NCBI GenBank assembly: GCA_019022495.1
Contig: JAFEKR010000006.1
Location: forward strand, 2,914,001-2,978,000
From: Epichloe hybrida
Taxonomy: Eukaryota > Ascomycota > Sordariomycetes > Hypocreales > Clavicipitaceae
Direction: 5' to 3'
Length of the DNA: 64,000 bases
Both the position numbers and the translations under genes were made by a program. The notes under the pieces are model-generated. The model had not been told where the DNA came from, did not search any database, and saw nothing but the letters and a program-made list of their open reading frames with translations. This document shows positions 1 through 10,244 of the stretch, piece by piece; positions within the stretch are counted from its first letter, which is position 1; the number at the start of each line of letters is the position of its first letter.

Positions 1-2175
1 CGTTGTGGACGAAGCGTAATCTCTTCAAAAGCCGCGGGACTGGCGAAATTCCTGACGAGAGAGAAGAGCCCCGGTGCAAACGAGACGGCTAGACTGAGGC
101 TCCTCGAGTCCTGCAATCTCACGGCGGGAAGGATCCTCCACGGCGGCGGCATCGCCGACAAACAGATGGGAAAGGGGGAGAGGCTGGTGATTGCTACCAA
201 GATCTTCGTGATGAGTCGGTTACTCGTCAAAAACCTGAAGGAAGAGGCGATAGCCCAAGACGTCCAGCAGGCCACCGATGCTGCGAGCAAATCACTCGAC
301 TCGCTGCGAAGAAGGATCCAACGAAGCGTTGAGCGGCTGCTGGAAAAAGTGGACGACAATGGGGATACCGAAGATGTCATCAAGGCTCTCTCCGCTCACA
401 GCCTTGCCAATAGTTCAGGCGCAAAACATGTCATCCGGCACTTCCTTCGAGTGAGACAGCGCGCCATGGAGAAGACGCTCGACATGGACCAGGACGAACG
501 AACAACGACAACAGAAGATGTGGTTCACAGCCTCAGACTCTACACGAGAACTATTCTCGATGTGCAGGCGTTGGTCCCCCTCAAGCTTTCGCAAGCTTTA
601 TCAAACCTGAAGAGCCAACGGCTCCTGGCGGATGCCTCGTTGAACAAAATCGAGGGATTGCGACTAGACATCTACGGGCGCTGGTGCAGCGAAGAGATGC
701 GGGACTTTACGCCATTTGTCAGACACGACGATCTGGATGCCAAACAAGCGAGAGAAATGCTGAGCAATTTTGCAGAGCAGGGGGGGGAAGTGATTCTGTC
801 CGGTTTGAAAAAGACACTCAATCACATGGCAGACTTCAAATCCATAATCGACTTGCGTACACAAGTGCTGCAGCTCTGGATCCGCGACGGCGGCAGAGCA
901 AGAGGCTTTGATCCGCAGGAAATGCAAGACGACTTGCGAGAGATGATCAATGCACGACTCCTCGCGGTGGTGGAGGCAAAAGCAGCGAAACTACGCCTCG
1001 TCGGCTCGGAAATCAAGGCCACTCTCGAAGGGTGGCAAGACGGTGTGTCGGACAAGAACAAGGGCCTCTGGGACTGCGACGACGGGTACGATGTCGCGCT
1101 ATCGAATGGCGCTGCGCCTTTTCTGCAAGAAGTCGTGTCGCGACTACACGGCCGCAATGATGCCGTGTCCAGGGCCTCACATGGCTACAGATCGTGGTTC
1201 CACATCATTGATGATGTCAAGACGGTGGTGGAGCAGCTTCGCAAGCAGCGATGGGACAACGACTACGAGGAGGTCGAGGACGAGGACACGATTGAAGAAA
1301 GACAAAGGGTTCTCAGCAAGGAGGACCCGACGAGGCTGCAGGAAAAGCTGCACGAGACGCTCGATGCATCCTTTGACGCTCTCGAGAAGCAGATTCATCA
1401 GCTGTGGGAACAGCACAGCGAACATGGCTCCAGCGGTGCCATGTCAATCTATCTCATCCGCGTGATTCGAGATATCCGCGCACAACTGCCCGAGCGTCCC
1501 GCGGTGAAAGGCTTTGGTCTACGCATGGTTCCCCGTTGGCACGGCCGAATTGCGGCCATGGCGTCTCGCTCTGCGGTCGAGGACTTCATCACCAACGGAC
1601 TGTCGGATAAGAGCGTGGCCATGAAGCCACTCTGGGAAGGGCAGCCACCTCTCCCAAGCCAGCCCTCTCCGAGCGTCTTTCATTTCCTGCGCAACTTGTC
1701 GCTGTCCATGACAGACCTAGGCGTTGATCTGTGGACGCCCGCGGCGGTGGGTGAGCTGAAGAAGCAAATTGGCGAGCAACTGTGCGAGGCATGGCGTAGG
1801 GAGCTAGGGAGTCTCACAACGGACGAGGACTCGAAGGACAGGACGGAAAGGACTCAGCAGCAAGCAAGCGAGGATGGGGGAAACAATGGCGAAGACGAAG
1901 AGCCAGTGGCAGTGGCAGTGGCAGTGGCCGTGGATCAGCAAGAGTCAAAGTCTGTGGACAATGCCAGGGATGTATGTACACAATGGCTGTTTGAGGTGGC
2001 GTTGCTACGATGCTGCCTTGGCAACGGGCAGGCCGACGCGGCCAACGACTATGCCAAGTTGGATGAGGAATTATTCGAGAGGAGCGGGCTTGACGGAGCG
2101 GCGAGGAAGAAGGTGGCCAAGATGGCGGGCGATTTCTGGGGGAGAGTCACCCTGTTATTCGGCTTGTTGGCATGA
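1..2175 (+). CDS. COG1: Conserved oligomeric Golgi complex subunit 1 (5' partial)
   Basis: The frame is open from base 1 to the TGA at 2173-2175 (724 residues visible), so the start lies outside the window. The first visible residues (RCGRSVISSKAAGL) and the block around the ATG at 166 (VIATKIFVMSRLLVKNL) match the N-terminal region of fungal Cog1, so that ATG is internal. Cog1 belongs to lobe A of the COG tether, which captures retrograde vesicles at the Golgi. The chain is helical and charged, with a soluble acidic insert near the C-terminus. That insert contains an Ala-Val run encoded by a GTGGCA-type hexamer repeat (about 1906-1930). No intron is needed. It converges with the enoyl-CoA isomerase gene, 187 bp away. 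The identification is family recall; no catalytic motif exists to confirm it. Confidence 0.85.
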   Translation, partial: RCGRSVISSKAAGLAKFLTREKSPGANETARLRLLESCNLTAGRILHGGGIADKQMGKGERLVIATKIFVMSRLLVKNLKEEAIAQDVQQATDAASKSLDSLRRRIQRSVERLLEKVDDNGDTEDVIKALSAHSLANSSGAKHVIRHFLRVRQRAMEKTLDMDQDERTTTTEDVVHSLRLYTRTILDVQALVPLKLSQALSNLKSQRLLADASLNKIEGLRLDIYGRWCSEEMRDFTPFVRHDDLDAKQAREMLSNFAEQGGEVILSGLKKTLNHMADFKSIIDLRTQVLQLWIRDGGRARGFDPQEMQDDLREMINARLLAVVEAKAAKLRLVGSEIKATLEGWQDGVSDKNKGLWDCDDGYDVALSNGAAPFLQEVVSRLHGRNDAVSRASHGYRSWFHIIDDVKTVVEQLRKQRWDNDYEEVEDEDTIEERQRVLSKEDPTRLQEKLHETLDASFDALEKQIHQLWEQHSEHGSSGAMSIYLIRVIRDIRAQLPERPAVKGFGLRMVPRWHGRIAAMASRSAVEDFITNGLSDKSVAMKPLWEGQPPLPSQPSPSVFHFLRNLSLSMTDLGVDLWTPAAVGELKKQIGEQLCEAWRRELGSLTTDEDSKDRTERTQQQASEDGGNNGEDEEPVAVAVAVAVDQQESKSVDNARDVCTQWLFEVALLRCCLGNGQADAANDYAKLDEELFERSGLDGAARKKVAKMAGDFWGRVTLLFGLLA

Positions 2176-2362
2176 AGCAGAAGATGATGAGATGGGGGGG
2201 GGAGGGGGTTGTGGAAGAATAAAAACAAGTGGCTATCTACTCTTTTGTTCACGGCATTCGTCCCCCCGCCCTCCTCGTCCTGACAAAAACCTAAGCTCCT
2301 TGAAATCGTGGGGAGGGGGGGGGGGGGATACATAGTCATGGGTTTCTTTTCCCCTCCCTCAA

Positions 2363-3245
2363 TCACAGCTTATGTCTCTTCTCACCACTCGCCATCTTGC
2401 GAAACTCCTCCTGCGGAATCCCCCTCACGAACCTGTCCAAGCCAGCAAACACCTCGTGCACGCTCTGCGCATTATGCACGTCCACATCCGGCCTCCTCAG
2501 CAACTTCTTTATCCCCAGTATGCTCTCGGCATTCAAGTGCTCGCCCAGCCGCTCGTCCACCTCCCGCAGGACCCTCTCGCGGAACATCCCATCCTCGCCC
2601 TCGCCAAAGTCGAAAATCTCATTGACGAACCCGCACGCCTTGAGCTCCCCCGCGGGAATCCGCTTGCTCATGAGCAACGCCTCGTTCGCCCTGGCAGGGC
2701 CGAGGCGCGACGCCAGCGCGCGCGAGGCACCCCCCTCCGCGACCAGGCCCAGCGACGAAAAGGGCGTGAGCAGAAAGGCGCGCGGCGTGCAGTACACAAA
2801 GTCGGCCCAGCCCACGACGGCGGCCGACAGGCCCACGACGGGCCCGTTGAGCGCCGCCACAATGACCTTGGGGTGGTGCGCAAAGGCGTGCGTGATGAAG
2901 AGGTTGTGCGCTACGAAGGTCTCGAGCCACGTCCTGTGCGCGTCGGCGGACGTCGTGGGGGATTCGCGACCGATCGAGACGTCTGCGCCGCTGAGGACGG
3001 ATGTGATCGATACATTCAACAAAGAGAAGAAAAAAAGGACTTGAAAGAACTCACGCCGAGAAATATCGTCCCCTGCCCGTAATGACCGTCGTCACGACCT
3101 CGTCGTGCCTGGCAATCTCGTTCATGCTCGTCGCCAGATCAAAGTAGTGGTCGTGCGATAGCGCGCCCAGCTTCTTCTCGTTGTTGATCGTGACGACGGC
3201 CACGCGGCCGCGGTACTTGACGCTTATGACTGGGTTAGAGGCCAT
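2363..3245 (-). CDS. Enoyl-CoA hydratase/isomerase family protein, probable peroxisomal delta3,delta2-enoyl-CoA isomerase
   Basis: Two exons, 3245-3055 and 2990-2363, are joined across a 64-bp intron (GTGAGT donor, CAG acceptor) to give 272 aa. The joint restores the crotonase-fold oxyanion motif FSAGADV. The C-terminal half has the second oxyanion segment (ALNGPVVGLSAAVVGWAD) and a Glu in VAEGGASRAL. The family moves double bonds of unsaturated enoyl-CoAs so that beta-oxidation can proceed. The last residues, KRHKL, resemble a type-1 peroxisomal signal of the non-canonical HKL type, which fits a peroxisomal isomerase (ECI1-like). The start is the ATG at 3245; an in-frame TTG just upstream is not credible as a start. 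Close paralogues with hydratase activity cannot be excluded. Confidence 0.85.
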
Positions 3246-3707
3246 TTCCAACTTTGAATCTTGTTCAAGAGATACAGAGCTCTGCTGTTCCGAATGGGCG
3301 GCGCGTTTTCAGGAACGGAGGGGGATTGAGGTGATGGTCCGTAGCCGCGGTCACATGTAGGTGCTCCAATTCCGCCCCACATTATCTGGGATACCTCGGC
3401 CCGTGGAAGAGGCGGGGGGGCGTGCATCATCATCATCATCATCATCATGGAATCGTAGACGCGCCAGGGTCCAGGGTCCGAATACGAACTGGGCCTGCAG
3501 AGTCCACGCTCTTCGTAAGTGAGAATATTTATGCATGTCTATCATACGACCAGGTAGAATAAGAACGAAACCGAAAAAGAAACCCCGCCGGATTGGATGC
3601 CCTTGCAGAGAGACCGCATCACCAAACGCCGCTCTATGTATGCATCTTCCCAACACATGTCTTTTTGGTATTTTTCCCTCCCGTCACATCTTGATACCAG
3701 CTCCGTC
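3246..3707. other. Intergenic spacer with (CAT)n microsatellite
   Basis: This lies between the start of the isomerase gene and the stop of the RPA49 gene, both on the minus strand. It must hold the isomerase promoter and the RPA49 3' end. A trinucleotide run of about eight CAT units is at 3425-3450. No gene was seen. Confidence 0.6.
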
Positions 3708-5168
3708 CTACTTACGACGTGGTGCTATTGTCCTTTGTTTGGGAAAGTGCAATGGCAACGTCAGTCTCGCTACCTGTATCGTCTGCACCCCCCCCTCGGC
3801 TTTTTTACTAACAGGCCTTACGCGGCAACCTATCTCGTGAAAGTAATTATTCATCCCCCTTTGGTCTAGTCTCAAGTCGTCTCTCAGATTCTGTGTGTCC
3901 ACTTCAAAATTGTCCACTATGCAGGCAAACACACAGCAGTGCGCTTTGAGAAGATCAATGTGGAATTTTCTCAGGACGCCAGCGTCTGAGAATTTGCGGC
4001 GGATGTTTTCCACTACTGCTTCGGGTGCGGGTGACAGCAGTTCGCGAAGCTTGTCTCGTGGGGGGACCTTTCGCGTGTTCCGTTGCTTGCCTGGCGTGGT
4101 ACTCAGATAGAAGGTGAGCACAAAATTGAAATATCGGAGCACCCGCAAGCGTGTGATGGCATCGTTGTTGGTGGCAATGGCGTTGACTCTGGCGGCTACG
4201 AATCGTGACACCGTTTGAATGCCTTCCTTGTGTTGGGCTCTCTCCTGCCATTCTCTAATGGGTACGAGATTGAGAATGTCAGCTCCGATGATGGAGTTCG
4301 GATCATATACATCTTGGATATCCTGGGCGTCGAGGTTGGCCTTGGGCACAGGCTTGGCTTCGTCAACCTCTGCTTGCAGCTGTTCTTTCGTGGACATTTG
4401 CGTGGTAATTTGACCAACAGATTCCAGGACTGCCTTTCCAGCCGGATTGATCTCTGCAGGGGCATCTCCAGGCTTGCTTTGTGGCGCAATAGCGTTGAGG
4501 GCCTTCTCACGGATAGCCTTCTTGGCCTTCTTCGTACCAAATGTTTGGCCCAGGTCAATGCGACGTTCCATCATGCTCTGGTAGAGCAAGTCAGTTTTCT
4601 TGCTTCATATGTACCATTTCTTTCAGAGTCATGGGGACATTCCCGTACCTTGTCGATTTCACTCTCGCTGGTGGAAATTTCTGCAACCTGCTTGGCACGA
4701 ACTAGGCCTCGGACCACCATCCTCTTTGCCTCTACAACGTCTAGTTTTCCATTTTTGGGGTCGTAGACTCCGACAAAGTGATTCAGTAGCCGAGCAGATC
4801 CCCTGGGTTCTTCTTCTCTCGCCGTATAGTCTAAAGTCTGGTGGGTTCTTGAGTGCAACAGTAGTTCCTTGGTGAAGCCATTTTTTGACTTGGTCTTGGG
4901 GCTGTCTCTGGGTTGGTACGGGTGGAAGGCCATCTTTTGCGAGATTTCGATACCCGGCGTTGTAGCTGGACATCCAAAAGTCAATCGCAAGATGGAAAAT
5001 TCTTGTTCAAGAACAACATCACTTACCAATTACAGGCGGGCAAAACTTGGGTCGCAGCACCGAAGAAACTGCCACTGTTGAGGGTGGCACATCCAGCACA
5101 ACCTTTTTTTTCGGCTTTGCAGACGACTCGCTGTCTCTCTTCCGCTTCTTAGGGTCATTTTCCTTCAT
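3708..5168 (-). CDS. RPA49: DNA-directed RNA polymerase I subunit RPA49
   Basis: Three exons (5168-5027, 4965-4649, 4577-3708) give 442 aa. The introns are 61 bp (GTAAGT...CCAG) and 71 bp (GTACGG...CCAG), and both joints are in phase. The N-terminus is a basic Lys/Arg/Glu stretch, followed by VLRPKFCPPVIATTPG. That is the typical start of the A49 dimerisation domain, which pairs with A34.5. The C-terminal half matches the tandem winged-helix region that supports Pol I initiation and elongation (for example LRVLRYFNFVLTFY). The start is the ATG at 5168; the frame is open further upstream only through a TTG. Pol I transcribes rDNA in the nucleolus. Length agrees with yeast Rpa49 (about 415 aa). 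Confidence 0.92.
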
Positions 5169-6116
5169 TCTAAAATGCAAGTTGGGACAGTCTAGTGCCA
5201 GTGTATCCGAAACCCTCGACAATAAAAGGAAAGGCAGGTTGCGAGGCCCCAGACGACGGGCTTCAGGTCTTCAGGTGCAGTGGGTTGATTGTCGCCCAAA
5301 AAATTTTGGAACCCACCCGTCCGTCAAAAGAGTCACAGAAGTCAAAAGAGTGGCATAAAAATCTTGGGCCGCTCATTACCTGGGGCGGTGAAGACGAGCG
5401 GTCGGACCCCACCACGACAAGCCTGCCTGGTGCTCGCTTAACAAGTCCTGGTGCACGGAACGTTGGATCGACGTCACTGCTCGGTTGCGGTGAGCATTGA
5501 CAAGCTGCCCACAGCGAAGCTCAACCGAGAAAAATACACCAGACCGATGCAGCACAATTGCTGTAGACGGAGGGCTCTTTATTGTTGTTGATCAATTGAC
5601 CTGACGATGGGCAGCGGAAGCAATTGTATGTTTTTTTTTTTTTTTAAAAGTGAATGTGAAATTGCTCATTAACATAATCCCAGCTCGGTTTTGTTTTTTT
5701 AAAGTTTGGATATTCCGAAACCATTTGCGCAAACGTTCACGTGCATATAAGTGCAGGCCACGATTCGAGTCTAGAAGCAAATTGTGTTTTGTTTATTTGT
5801 CAGAGCAACGTGCCAATCTAGTATTCAGCAGGCGTCCTCGCGTGACAGCTTGCTCCTCGTTGGCGATCCCTGAACGCCTTCCTAGTACCCGACCGTTTCC
5901 TTGACCATTTACCCATCTCTCATCACGCCCATAAAAAACATCGTAGCTCGGATTGGTGGACTGAGCTCTCGTTGATGTAATCCCAAAAGGTAAATCCCTA
6001 TCGTGACCACCAGCCGCCCTGCCCCATCTCCCAGCTTCGTTTGTACATGTCCTTCGGACGTAAGGATTCGAAAACTTCATGAAAGATGCGTCAAGCCAGG
6101 TAGTAGTGCGAGGCGT
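5169..6116. other. Intergenic region, no gene recognised
   Basis: This is RPA49 upstream DNA and the 3' flank of the eL41 gene. It contains T-runs at about 5632-5645 and 5692-5701. A minus-strand open frame at 5793-6080 has no recognisable domain and probably overlaps the eL41 3' UTR. Confidence 0.5.
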
Positions 6117-6252
6117 TTACTTGCTGTGGGGTTGTTAGCAAAGTGATCCAAAATGTCACCAAGAACTGAGGGCAAACTTACGATCGCGCTCTCATCTTTC
6201 TTCTCTTTCGCTTGAGGCGACGAACGCGCTTCTTTCTCCACTTGGCTCTCAT
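6117..6252 (-). CDS. RPL41: 60S ribosomal protein eL41 (25 aa)
   Basis: Exon 1 is 6252-6182 (ATG plus 22 codons plus two bases). Exon 2 is only 7 bp (6123-6117) and supplies one base, a Lys codon and TAA. The 58-bp intron has a GTAAGT donor, a GCTAAC branch-like site and a CCACAG acceptor. The peptide starts MRAKWRKKRVRRLKRK and ends MRARSK, the near-invariant eL41 sequence, which is almost entirely Arg and Lys. eL41 is the smallest eukaryotic ribosomal protein and bridges the subunits. The gene is too short for usual ORF length cut-offs. An additional 5' UTR intron is possible but not visible. Confidence 0.95.
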
Positions 6253-6864
6253 CTTGACCGATCTGCGAATTTGTTATTCAACCTGTAATATGTGTTGCAA
6301 GCGCGTGCTGGTGACATTGCCAGTGATCATTGCATGCTTCACCAGAAGATTGACAAAGTCCAGCAATGTCTCTAACTTGCGCGAGACTAGAATATTACTT
6401 ACTGATTCGTGGATGAGAATCGTGCTTGGATGAAATGCAACGGAAAGAGGGAGCGGGGGAAATTCAAGAGGTTAAACAAAGTCCCCATGTAGGGCATGAA
6501 ACCCGCTAAGGTCACGTGCGTATATCGCTGCGAAAAGTGGTTCGGCTCAGTGGTGCATACGCCAATCAACAAGCAACGCCGGACGGTGTATAGTGGATGC
6601 GTGGCAGTTGTTGCACTGTGTATGGGCATCCTCAATCTCACTGAACGTTGGGAAGGAACAAACGGGAGGCAGTTGCCATCCAACGCTCTAGGCATTTTGA
6701 GCGCCTCGCAAAGAAAAAAAAATTGTACAATTCTGTGACGTAGAGGAGGCTTGAGTTTTCTTTCATGTTCATTTCTTCGTAGAGTTTTTTGGCCGAGAAA
6801 GCGCAACATGAATGCACGTTGAAATCTATCATTTCTGGTCCACGTCCACTCATACACTATCACC
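6253..6864. promoter_or_regulatory. Divergent promoter interval between RPL41 and the FHA kinase gene
   Basis: About 610 bp separate the two divergent start codons. No specific factor site was identified. Longer open frames here on the minus strand show no domain. Confidence 0.4.
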
Positions 6865-8968
6865 ATGGAGGCAAGTATCGAACTTGGCCATGAGACTGTT
6901 TCACAGCATCCTGTCGCTCGCCTGGAATACATTTGCTCTCGAGATGGCCGAGTGACAAAAGGTGTGAGCTCTATCAAAAGGCAGATTGCTCAATGAGTCC
7001 TCGTTTCAACTAAAGTTTTTTTTGCCAGGCATGATATCAATCAGAGAAAATGACATCTTCAGAATTGGAAGAGATCCTAGGTCAAAGTAAGGTCTGTTGG
7101 CCAAGCTTGGCAATGAATATGTCGCTAAGGATTCCAGCGATTTCGCAATCAAAAGCGATCGTGAAAGCTTGGTTTCCAGAAATCATTGCGAGATCTACAC
7201 CGTGGTCTACGAGAAAGGCATCAATTTTGTCTACGTGCGCGATCGCAAGTCATTCAATGGAACCTACGTAAATAAAATGCTGGTTGGCAAAGGGCCAGGT
7301 CTCTGCTCCGGCTTTCTCTTGCAAGACGGCGATACTATTGAGATCCTTCCTTACTGGAAATTTATTCTTCATCAAGAGAATAGTCCACCCAAGATTGAAC
7401 TGAGCGAGATTCAGTTGGCAGAGTCCATGGTACGTATACCCCAACCGACCAAACGCCCGAAATTACCATCAACCGACGTATCATTAGCTCTTCTCAGACA
7501 AGTACTTGATTTCGAGACGCTGCATCGGACAAGGGGTAGACGCAAATGTGTTTTTGGCGGAGGAAACTGCCACACGAAGGCAGATTGTCTGTAAAGTGAT
7601 GAATCTTGATGAATATCAGAATCGCCTCGTTCGTGATGGTTCCAGGCGGAAGCTACAAGAAGCGGATCTTCTACGACAACTACGACACGTCAGTCAACGC
7701 ATGATTTGTTTTCGAAGGGTTCACGCTACTGACTGATTATAGCCAAACATCCTGGCATACGTGGATTCGATATCCTCACCTCACTCCCTGTACGCACATT
7801 TTACCCATGCTGATTGCACTACGATCCCAACTAACAGCTCAAGCTTCATCTTCACCGAACTCGCTACAGGAGGGGATCTCATGTCCTTTATTAATCGACA
7901 GAATGGAGTCAAAGAGTTTGATTGCCGAATCATCATTCGACAGGTACTGCGAGGCTTGAGCTATCTTCACAGCAAGGGAATAATTCATCGCGATCTCAAA
8001 CCCGAAAATATTCTGCTCGCATACTCGCCGAAAGTCGCCTATCATCGGATCATGCTCTCTGATTTCGCAACTTGCGCAGTACCAAGGAGAAGCAGATTGA
8101 AGACGATGGTTGGAACAGCAAATTATCAAGCACCGTGAGTCGATACGTTTGAACTCGCCAGGCTACTCTGACCATGTCTGACCCTTTTTCGAGGGAACTG
8201 CACGCAGCGACACAGGACCACCAGACGCCGGCAATCGACATGTGGGCAGTGGGCATAATTACTGCCATCATGCTGACGGCGAGCCTGGATATTGATGATG
8301 TTATTGCTAAACTCTGCCATAGCGACCAAGACGCCATACTTCAGAATCTAAAATGGAACATCTTCCTACCAGATCTGAAGCTCAGTAAAAACAGCAAAGT
8401 ATTTGTGTGGCAATGCCTTCAGAGGTCGCCACAGGACAGACAAACAGTTCTCGAAGCCGAATGCCACGACTGGCTGTGTACCCCAGAGGAGCATTTAAGA
8501 TTCTTCGAGCAGCTTGACCGCAGAATTCTTGGTGAATGGGAAACTCAAGCGGAATTGTCGCCGATGCCTTTGCAGCTCCCAAGCGTTTTGATGGGCTCAT
8601 TGGCGACGGAACAGGGTCAAGACGAGCTTTTCAAAAGTTATCTCAGCCTAGCCCGCCGCCATCCGCTCCTACAGACCGAATTTTCTCATCATTTTCGAAA
8701 TTTCATTTTCAAAAACGAGGCACAAAGAGTCATACCGGACAGTCAACCGTCCAGAAACGCGGATACGCAACAATCGAGAGGGGTGCATGATAAGAGCCCA
8801 AATCCAACGTTGGTTTCACAAAGCACTGCAACTGACGCTACAGGACCGGCTCAGAATGCAGCATATTCACCAAAGCAGAACCTCGCTATCCGAACGAAGA
8901 GAAGGCTATCTGAGCCATGCAGCGCGGACCATAAGATGAAATCACCGCGCAGAAAGACAAAAAACTGA
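6865..8968 (+). CDS. FHA-domain serine/threonine protein kinase, divergent Rad53/Dun1/Chk2-like
   Basis: Six exons are proposed: 6865-6961, 7029-7086, 7138-7429, 7503-7688, 7743-8134 and 8194-8968 (599 aa). The third junction has an alternative (donor 7434, acceptor 7497) that adds three residues. A 48-bp frame-neutral stretch at 7790-7837 (GTACGC...AACAG) could also be an intron. Splicing rebuilds an FHA domain: FRIGRDPRSND, SRNHCEIY, FNGTYVN. The kinase domain starts near residue 150 with GQGVDANVFLA, Lys180 in VCK, HRDLKPEN near 293 and GTANYQAPE. The metal-binding motif reads D318-F-A, not DFG. The tail is basic and NLS-like. FHA-kinases of this type act in checkpoint signalling; this member is divergent and its role is unknown. 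Confidence 0.82.
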
Positions 8969-9212
8969 GGCAAGATGGATCGATTTCGATACAAGCATCG
9001 ATTTTGCTGCTGAATGATGATTTACTTTATGAAATAATGTACGGGACTTCCGAGAGACTATCGAGCCAACGAATGTGAATCAGTCTAGAAAGAAGTACAT
9101 TGCTGGATCCTAATCAAACCCATCTTTACAAGCAAATGAAAAGAACAATTTCCGAAACCCGATAAAAAGGCCATGACAATTCCATTGTCATTAGCATAAC
9201 ACCACCTCTCTC

Positions 9213-10002
9213 TCACACCTGACCCAAGCGAAGGACATTATACGCCCCCCCAGCCTCCTCGCCGAGTTTCCCAAAAGTCAAAGGCTTCAATTCCGGCCAC
9301 GTCCCCTCATGTCCTTGTGCATGCTTACTATCGTCCTCCGCGATCAACGGGCGCAGCATATCCCGAACCAGATCAACCTGCTCCCTGGCGTCCTCATGAG
9401 TGCCTAACCTCTGGATATCATTCATCGCAGTCTTCACCTCGTCCCTCGTCAACGGCCTCTCTCTTTCCCTCGTCAACGCCTCCGCAATGCCCCCCATGCC
9501 CATCCCTTCTTCCCCCCCCTTGACCACACCATAAGCCACCAGATTCCCCCTCCTCACAACGAGAACCTGGTCCGCCAGCGCGCTCCCATCCAAGAACCTC
9601 GCCGCATCAAGCAACCCCCTGTACGAATCATCGTGGACCCTCTCGGGCGTCAGCCTGACGGGCAAGTTCCTCGACTGGCCCTCGGGCAACTTCTCGTAGC
9701 ACCGCACCAGTATCCCGAGCCTGCTCAGCGGCGCCGGCACGGCCAACAGCACCACCTCGACCCTGTACCCGGCGCTGGCAAAGATACGCACCAGGTCCTC
9801 AAAGTCGTCGGGGTGTCGACACGCACTCTCCAACAGAACATCGATCCCCCGCCGGGTGACTTCCCGCGCCGCCATGGCCAGCCACTTCCTCGCGTCGGGC
9901 CCCGTCGCCGCAGACGCGAGATGCGGCGCCGAGAGCATCAACCGCGCGTACTCGGGATGATACGTCTTGTACGTATCGGCAATGAGATGCGCGATGCCAC
10001 CC

Positions 10003-10033
<31 letters not shown>

Positions 10034-10244
10034 TCCGCACCAGACGCACCGCCGACAGGATGGTGGGCGACAGGCGCGTCTTGCCCGCGCCCGTCTGCCC
10101 AACTGCCAGAATGGCGAGGGGCGGCTCCCACGAGCCACGCCGCGGGAGGTTGTGGAATTCTGCGGGCAGGATCTCGGACTGGAAGATGCGGAGCGACGTT
10201 TCTCCCGGGAGGCGGTGGGACGAGAGGTCGGGAGGGGAAGCCAT
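9213..10244 (-). CDS. Zeta-toxin-domain P-loop kinase-like protein
   Basis: A single exon of 343 aa starts at the ATG at 10244 and ends at TGA 9213-9215. Residues 45-56 read ILAVGQTGAGKT, a Walker A motif. Further on come THPEYARL-like and LLESACRHPDDF segments and Arg-rich loops, in the order seen in zeta-toxin/UDP-GlcNAc kinase-fold proteins. Bacterial zeta proteins phosphorylate UDP-N-acetylglucosamine; fungal homologues are found widely but are mostly uncharacterised. A run of 12 glycines (residues 72-83) is coded by a CCG/GCC trinucleotide repeat at about 10001-10035 and sits just after the P-loop, an odd place for low complexity. No antitoxin-like neighbour is visible. It converges with the FHA kinase. 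Activity is not established. Confidence 0.8.

Noticed and set aside
166..168. ATG at 166 as the COG1 start
   Set aside because: The same frame is open to base 1 and the upstream residues match conserved Cog1 sequence, so it is internal.
5793..6080. 96-codon frame next to eL41 as a separate gene
   Set aside because: No similarity recognised and it lies where the eL41 3' UTR should be.
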